64,000 nt of DNA from Pseudobutyrivibrio ruminis (GTDB lineage: Bacteria > Bacillota > Clostridia > Lachnospirales > Lachnospiraceae), in assembly GCF_015057245.1 (NCBI RefSeq), contig NZ_SVET01000010.1, positions 1 through 64,000 on the forward strand, given 5' to 3'. The notes beneath the pieces were generated by a model. It searched no databases. It saw only the letters and a program-made list of their open reading frames with translations, and was not told the DNA's origin. The number at the start of each line of letters is the position of its first letter. The stretch's first letter is position 1. Below are positions 60,401 to 64,000 of this stretch, piece after piece. Made by a program: the position numbers and the translations under genes.

Positions 60401-60462
60401 CGCACGATGTTGCCATCAACAGATTTTGAGTCTGCCTCGTCTGCCAATTCCGACAAGCCGGC
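60379..60462 (-). tRNA. tRNA-Leu (CAA)
   Basis: An 84-nt class II tRNA on the minus strand with acceptor GCCGGCT/AGCCGGC, anticodon loop CTCAAAA (anticodon CAA) and a long variable arm. It is the insertion target of the element to its left. Confidence 0.95.
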
Positions 60463-60484
60463 GTCCGCAGACTAGTATACTAAA

Positions 60485-63115
60485 TTAGATTGATAATTGC
60501 AATGCGTTTTTTAGTTTTTCTAGCAACTTTCCGTACTGGTCGATGACGTCGCTGTGATGGCTTTTAATATAGTCGATTTTGCTTTCTTTTGCTGCAAATT
60601 CCAGGTTCTTTGCTGCGTTAGAAAGTTCCTCGGCGCCGATGGTAAGAGCAGTGCCTTTGAGGGAGTGGGCGATGATTTGATAATTAGGCCAGTCCTCTTT
60701 TTGAAGTAGGCTGTTTAACGCTTCTCGCTTGTCCTCGTTAACAAATGTAGTTACAATCTGGCGATAGAAATCTTCGTCGCCTGCAGCAAATGCTAAGCCT
60801 GCCTTGGCATCTATAAAGCTAAGAGACTTGAGGAATTCGCTTTCTTCTGGTTCCTGATTAGAATCGGCTTTTGGTTCCTCCACCGCTTGAATCAGTTCCT
60901 CTGGTAAATGCTTAAGTACCATTTCATCCAAAGCATCAGGTTTTATAGGTTTTGAAAGATAATCCGTAAATCCGTTTTCCAAGTATTTCTTATCAGCACC
61001 CATCATTGCATTAGCAGTAAGCATAACAACAGGCGTTTCAAGGTTTGCACTGGCACCGTTTGCTCGAATGCGTTTAAGCACTTCGATACCGTCCATCTCT
61101 GGCATCATGTGATCCAGGAAGATGATATCGTATTTACGTTTATGGGATAACGCAAGAGCGTCAGGCCCGTTTAAAGCGGTATCAATCTGTATCTGTGTTT
61201 TCTTTAATAGACCAACAAATACATCCAGATTCATTTGCACATCATCTACTGCAAGTATTCGAGCTTTTGGTGCAATAAAGCTATTTGTATAGGTAAGCTT
61301 CTTGCGCATATCCAAATCAGTTAACTCACCGATTGGCTCAGGGTTGCTTATCTGCTGAGGTATTTCAACGGTGAATGTAGAGCCATGCTGGTAAGTACTT
61401 TCTACGTTGATAACACCGTGCAGTAATGATACAAGGTTTTGAGTGATGGTTAAGCCCAGGCCAGTACCCTGGATTGTTCTGTTTTTAGAAAGATCAAATC
61501 GCTGGAAGTTCTCAAAAATATGAGGTAAGTCTTCCTCTTTTATACCGATACCATTGTCCTTGACCTGGATAACAAGAGCAAGGAAGTTATCGTTTCTCTC
61601 TTTGTATGTAGCGCTAAATTGTATGCTTCCACCTTCTGGAGTGTATTTCACAGCGTTAGATAGAAGATTAGATAGAATTTGCTTAATTCTAATGTCATCA
61701 CCAATCAATCCTGCAGGAAGATTTGGGTCGCAAGTAAATGAAAGCATTTGATTCTTCTGTGAAGAAAGGCCTGCAAACATGTGATAGCACTCTATCAAAA
61801 GGTGCTGAATGTTGTATTCCCCGGAAACAACTTCAAGCTTACCTGATTCAATCTTTGAGAAATCGAGCACATCATTTATTAAAGATGTAAGGTTCTTTGA
61901 AGCAACGTTGATGTTTTCGGCGTACTTCAAAATAGTTTCATCCTTGCATTCGCGACGAATCAGTTCATCCATACCAGAAATAATATTGATAGGAGTACGG
62001 ATTTCATGAGAAATATTACTGATGAATTCAGACTTTGCCTTGTTAGCTGCCTGAGCTTCATCTATGAGTCTGTTTTCCTCTGTAAGGTCTGTAGCTACGA
62101 GGATGTAGCACATTGGCTGGTTGCTTCGGTCAAATTTGCAAGAGAAATTGACGAGGATGACCTTGTTTGTCAACTTTGACGTCAATCGATAGTCAATTAT
62201 GTCTCCTTTGGAGGCTTTTTCAAACATCTTCAGCGGTTCGCCTGTTTTTAACTCAAAAATCTCTTTCAAACGAATACGATGTGGTTCATTATCAAGCCCC
62301 AAAAGCTTGTCAGCGTATTCATTGGATAAATTGAGGTGATAGTTAGTATCAAATACCAGCAGACCAGTTCCTAATGTAGAAAAGATATCCTTACTGATAC
62401 TGTTTACGGTGATGTTGAACATCATATAGTTGTTGGATGCAACAAAGAAAACAACAAAGGCGAAGAACATACCAACAGTGTAAAATACGTGAGTGAGATT
62501 AAAATCACTATCGTATATACGGAAATCTGGAATGCATGATGCAGCCAGAATCAAGTTAGAAATATATGCGAAAAATACGAGACGTTTTTCTCGTTTGAAT
62601 CGAACATTTACAGCCCAAACGCAGGCGATTATGAACATAGAAATACCCATTATAGTTAAGAACGTATAATGGAAAAGGTGTCGATATGGATCTAGACGGA
62701 CATATGCGGTGTAGTTTTCATAGCGCACAAAAGTGTCAGATTCTCTACTACCGAAAATTACAATATCAAATAGGGATGCCAGACCGGACAAACCGATAAT
62801 CAAGTACTCTGCAAATCGGCTGAAATTCAAACAGCTGGTTACAAGAAGGATTTCAGCCATAAGATAAATATCGATTCCAATTAGCCCCAGCACTCTAAAA
62901 TAGTATGCAAATCTAAGGTCTGGGCTGAGGGACATGATAGAGTATCCCATACAGCATAGACCATTTCCTAAGGCTAGCATGAACACCGAATATTTGAAAA
63001 ATCCTTTAGTGTGTTTCTCCCTCTTTAAAAAGCTTGCACCAAGGTGCAGCGAGGTGGCTCCAGCCAGCAAAATTATTATGTTAATGTATGTAATATTGTT
63101 AATTAAAAGTTCCAT
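60485..63115 (-). CDS. Hybrid sensor histidine kinase with REC and HPt domains
   Basis: Starting at ATG 63115 it has 876 aa. About seven membrane helices (residues 1-235) are followed by a PAS-like domain (LGTGLLVFDTNYHLNLSNEYADKLL), a HisKA domain with FISNISHEIRTPIN, and an HATPase with NLLSNAVKYTPEG and GTGLGLTI. A receiver domain (IIFLDHMMPEMDG) and a C-terminal HPt domain (IAHSLKGTAL) complete it. The phosphorelay can end in another regulator. The start choice: TATAAT (63127-63122 on the minus strand) lies 6 bp upstream of this ATG and would leave a leaderless mRNA. The longer frame from 63178 has no clear binding site. Confidence 0.88.
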   Translation of the reverse strand: MELLINNITYINIIILLAGATSLHLGASFLKREKHTKGFFKYSVFMLALGNGLCCMGYSIMSLSPDLRFAYYFRVLGLIGIDIYLMAEILLVTSCLNFSRFAEYLIIGLSGLASLFDIVIFGSRESDTFVRYENYTAYVRLDPYRHLFHYTFLTIMGISMFIIACVWAVNVRFKREKRLVFFAYISNLILAASCIPDFRIYDSDFNLTHVFYTVGMFFAFVVFFVASNNYMMFNITVNSISKDIFSTLGTGLLVFDTNYHLNLSNEYADKLLGLDNEPHRIRLKEIFELKTGEPLKMFEKASKGDIIDYRLTSKLTNKVILVNFSCKFDRSNQPMCYILVATDLTEENRLIDEAQAANKAKSEFISNISHEIRTPINIISGMDELIRRECKDETILKYAENINVASKNLTSLINDVLDFSKIESGKLEVVSGEYNIQHLLIECYHMFAGLSSQKNQMLSFTCDPNLPAGLIGDDIRIKQILSNLLSNAVKYTPEGGSIQFSATYKERNDNFLALVIQVKDNGIGIKEEDLPHIFENFQRFDLSKNRTIQGTGLGLTITQNLVSLLHGVINVESTYQHGSTFTVEIPQQISNPEPIGELTDLDMRKKLTYTNSFIAPKARILAVDDVQMNLDVFVGLLKKTQIQIDTALNGPDALALSHKRKYDIIFLDHMMPEMDGIEVLKRIRANGASANLETPVVMLTANAMMGADKKYLENGFTDYLSKPIKPDALDEMVLKHLPEELIQAVEEPKADSNQEPEESEFLKSLSFIDAKAGLAFAAGDEDFYRQIVTTFVNEDKREALNSLLQKEDWPNYQIIAHSLKGTALTIGAEELSNAAKNLEFAAKESKIDYIKSHHSDVIDQYGKLLEKLKNALQLSI

Positions 63116-63206
63116 AAAATCATTATATAAAATAATTTTCTGATTTTCATTATCAACTTGAGAAAATTGTGGTATCATTTCTTATACAAAGATATAGGGG
63201 GCAAGT

Positions 63207-63920
63207 ATGAGAGTTGCAGTAATAGATGACGAAAGTATATTTAGAATGCAATTGAAAATGATGGTAGAAAAACTTTCTGCGAGCAAGGAGATACCTCTAG
63301 AAGTTGAGGAATTCTCAAGCGGACCAGATTTTATCTCTGTTTTATCAGAAAGAAGATTCGACATCGTATTCATGGACATCTTCATGCCGGACATGGATGG
63401 CATAGAAGCAGCAAAAAAACTCAGAGAGATGACGGAGAGGACTTTCCTTATATTCATGACAGCGTCAGAAGGTCATTATCCAGATGCATTTTCACTACAT
63501 GCATTTGACTACGTCACAAAACCATTTACAATAGAAAGAATAGATCAGGTCCTGACAGAGATAATCGAGCATACACCTATGGATGCGGCCTTTATTAAAC
63601 TATCAGCTGGTCCAATAGATGAAAAGGTATATTTAAAGGATATTATCTCAGTAACAACAGATGGCCATTACCTGGAAATAAACAAGGATGATGGCACAAC
63701 CAGCAGAGTCAGACTTACATCAGGCGAATTTTTGGATTTGGCTGGTGCAGACAAAAGATTCATCATGGTAAATCGCGGCATAATTATTAATATGGACTTT
63801 ATTCATCACCTTGAGGGTGGCGATATTTACATGGATGATAAGAGCATATTCCCGATTTCAGCTCGTAAAGTATCGGAAATTTCTCAACAGATAAAGGATT
63901 ATCAATTTAGTAATAGATAA
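63207..63920 (+). CDS. LytTR-family response regulator
   Basis: A 237-aa regulator. Receiver: acidic pair in VIDDE, phospho-Asp in DIVFMDIFMPDMDG, Lys in DYVTKPF. LytTR domain from about residue 135 (LKDIISVTTDGHYLEI, FIMVNRGIIINMDFIHHL). It is divergent from the hybrid kinase, with starts 91 bp apart, so the two may form a circuit. AGGGGGC lies 7 bp upstream of the ATG. Confidence 0.9.
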   Translation: MRVAVIDDESIFRMQLKMMVEKLSASKEIPLEVEEFSSGPDFISVLSERRFDIVFMDIFMPDMDGIEAAKKLREMTERTFLIFMTASEGHYPDAFSLHAFDYVTKPFTIERIDQVLTEIIEHTPMDAAFIKLSAGPIDEKVYLKDIISVTTDGHYLEINKDDGTTSRVRLTSGEFLDLAGADKRFIMVNRGIIINMDFIHHLEGGDIYMDDKSIFPISARKVSEISQQIKDYQFSNR

Positions 63921-63928
63921 AATATTTT

Positions 63929-63997
63929 AAGTTAGCCGTAATACTTTTGCCAGATTTTAATCAATCTTGCCAAGGGCGTTGCGTCTAACTTTTTTTA
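63929..63997 (+). terminator. Possible terminator
   Basis: AAGTTAG (63929-63935) pairs with CTAACTT (63985-63991), followed by T. The 49-base loop is long, so this is a weak call at the window edge. Confidence 0.4.
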
Positions 63998-64000
63998 TGT

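Overview
The window looks like a chromosomal stretch of a low-GC Gram-positive anaerobe of the Lachnospiraceae, most like the Butyrivibrio/Pseudobutyrivibrio group. This placement is inferred from the AT-rich genes, strong AGGAGG ribosome binding sites, a T-box, FeoB with its Cys-rich partner, BmpA-type nucleoside uptake, GHKL/LytTR two-component systems and flagellum-related accessory genes. No database search was possible.

Layout. 1-880: the 3' tip of a 23S rRNA followed directly by eight tRNA genes (Asn, Glu, Thr, Met, Asp, Val, Leu, Arg), then a GC-rich structured island. 1149-5455: a membrane C39-like peptidase and a lipoprotein, an exported esterase (minus strand), MsrA and a small HAD phosphatase. 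5503-15828: a probable nickel or metal-complex uptake locus with a complete NikABCDE-like ABC transporter, two paralogous SAM methyltransferases and a LysR regulator. It is followed by a candidate small RNA, an isolated HypB GTPase and adenine deaminase. 15872-22897: VanZ-like protein, carbamate kinase, a FeoA-FeoB fusion, and a second ferrous-iron operon (feoA-feoA-feoB-Cys-rich peptide) behind DtxR-like palindromes. 23003-27835: glycosyltransferases and a Cof-type HAD phosphatase.

27887-32759 is a tight four-gene minus-strand operon with 15-16 bp gaps. It encodes a nuclease-like protein, a membrane coiled-coil protein with a carbohydrate-binding-like segment, a 757-residue secreted protein and a very acidic secreted protein. 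No known system is recognised. Upstream of it lies an AT-rich array of six degenerate repeats, mostly with a 72-bp period. A T-box then leads to valS, which is flanked by two large related imperfect palindromes. 37159-50207 is mostly housekeeping: deoC, a FapA-like protein with a small acidic protein and a TPR protein, cdd, a bmpA-type nucleoside ABC transporter, an HD-GYP protein, lysA, tRNA-Thr and an M42 aminopeptidase. A nucleoside phosphorylase follows at 50268-51035.

51155-60400 is an integrated element of about 9.2 kb in the 3' end of tRNA-Leu(CAA), bounded by a 24-bp direct repeat. It carries an AbiE-type toxin-antitoxin pair, a three-gene flagellum-related cassette (FlxA-like, FliD-C-like, conserved unknown) behind a sigma-28-like promoter, an AgrC/AgrA-like two-component system, a ribbon-helix-helix/MobC-like protein and a tyrosine integrase. 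Paired GTTGCCC repeats near both ends and in the middle suggest integrase arm sites or older insertions. The window ends with a hybrid histidine kinase and a divergent LytTR response regulator.
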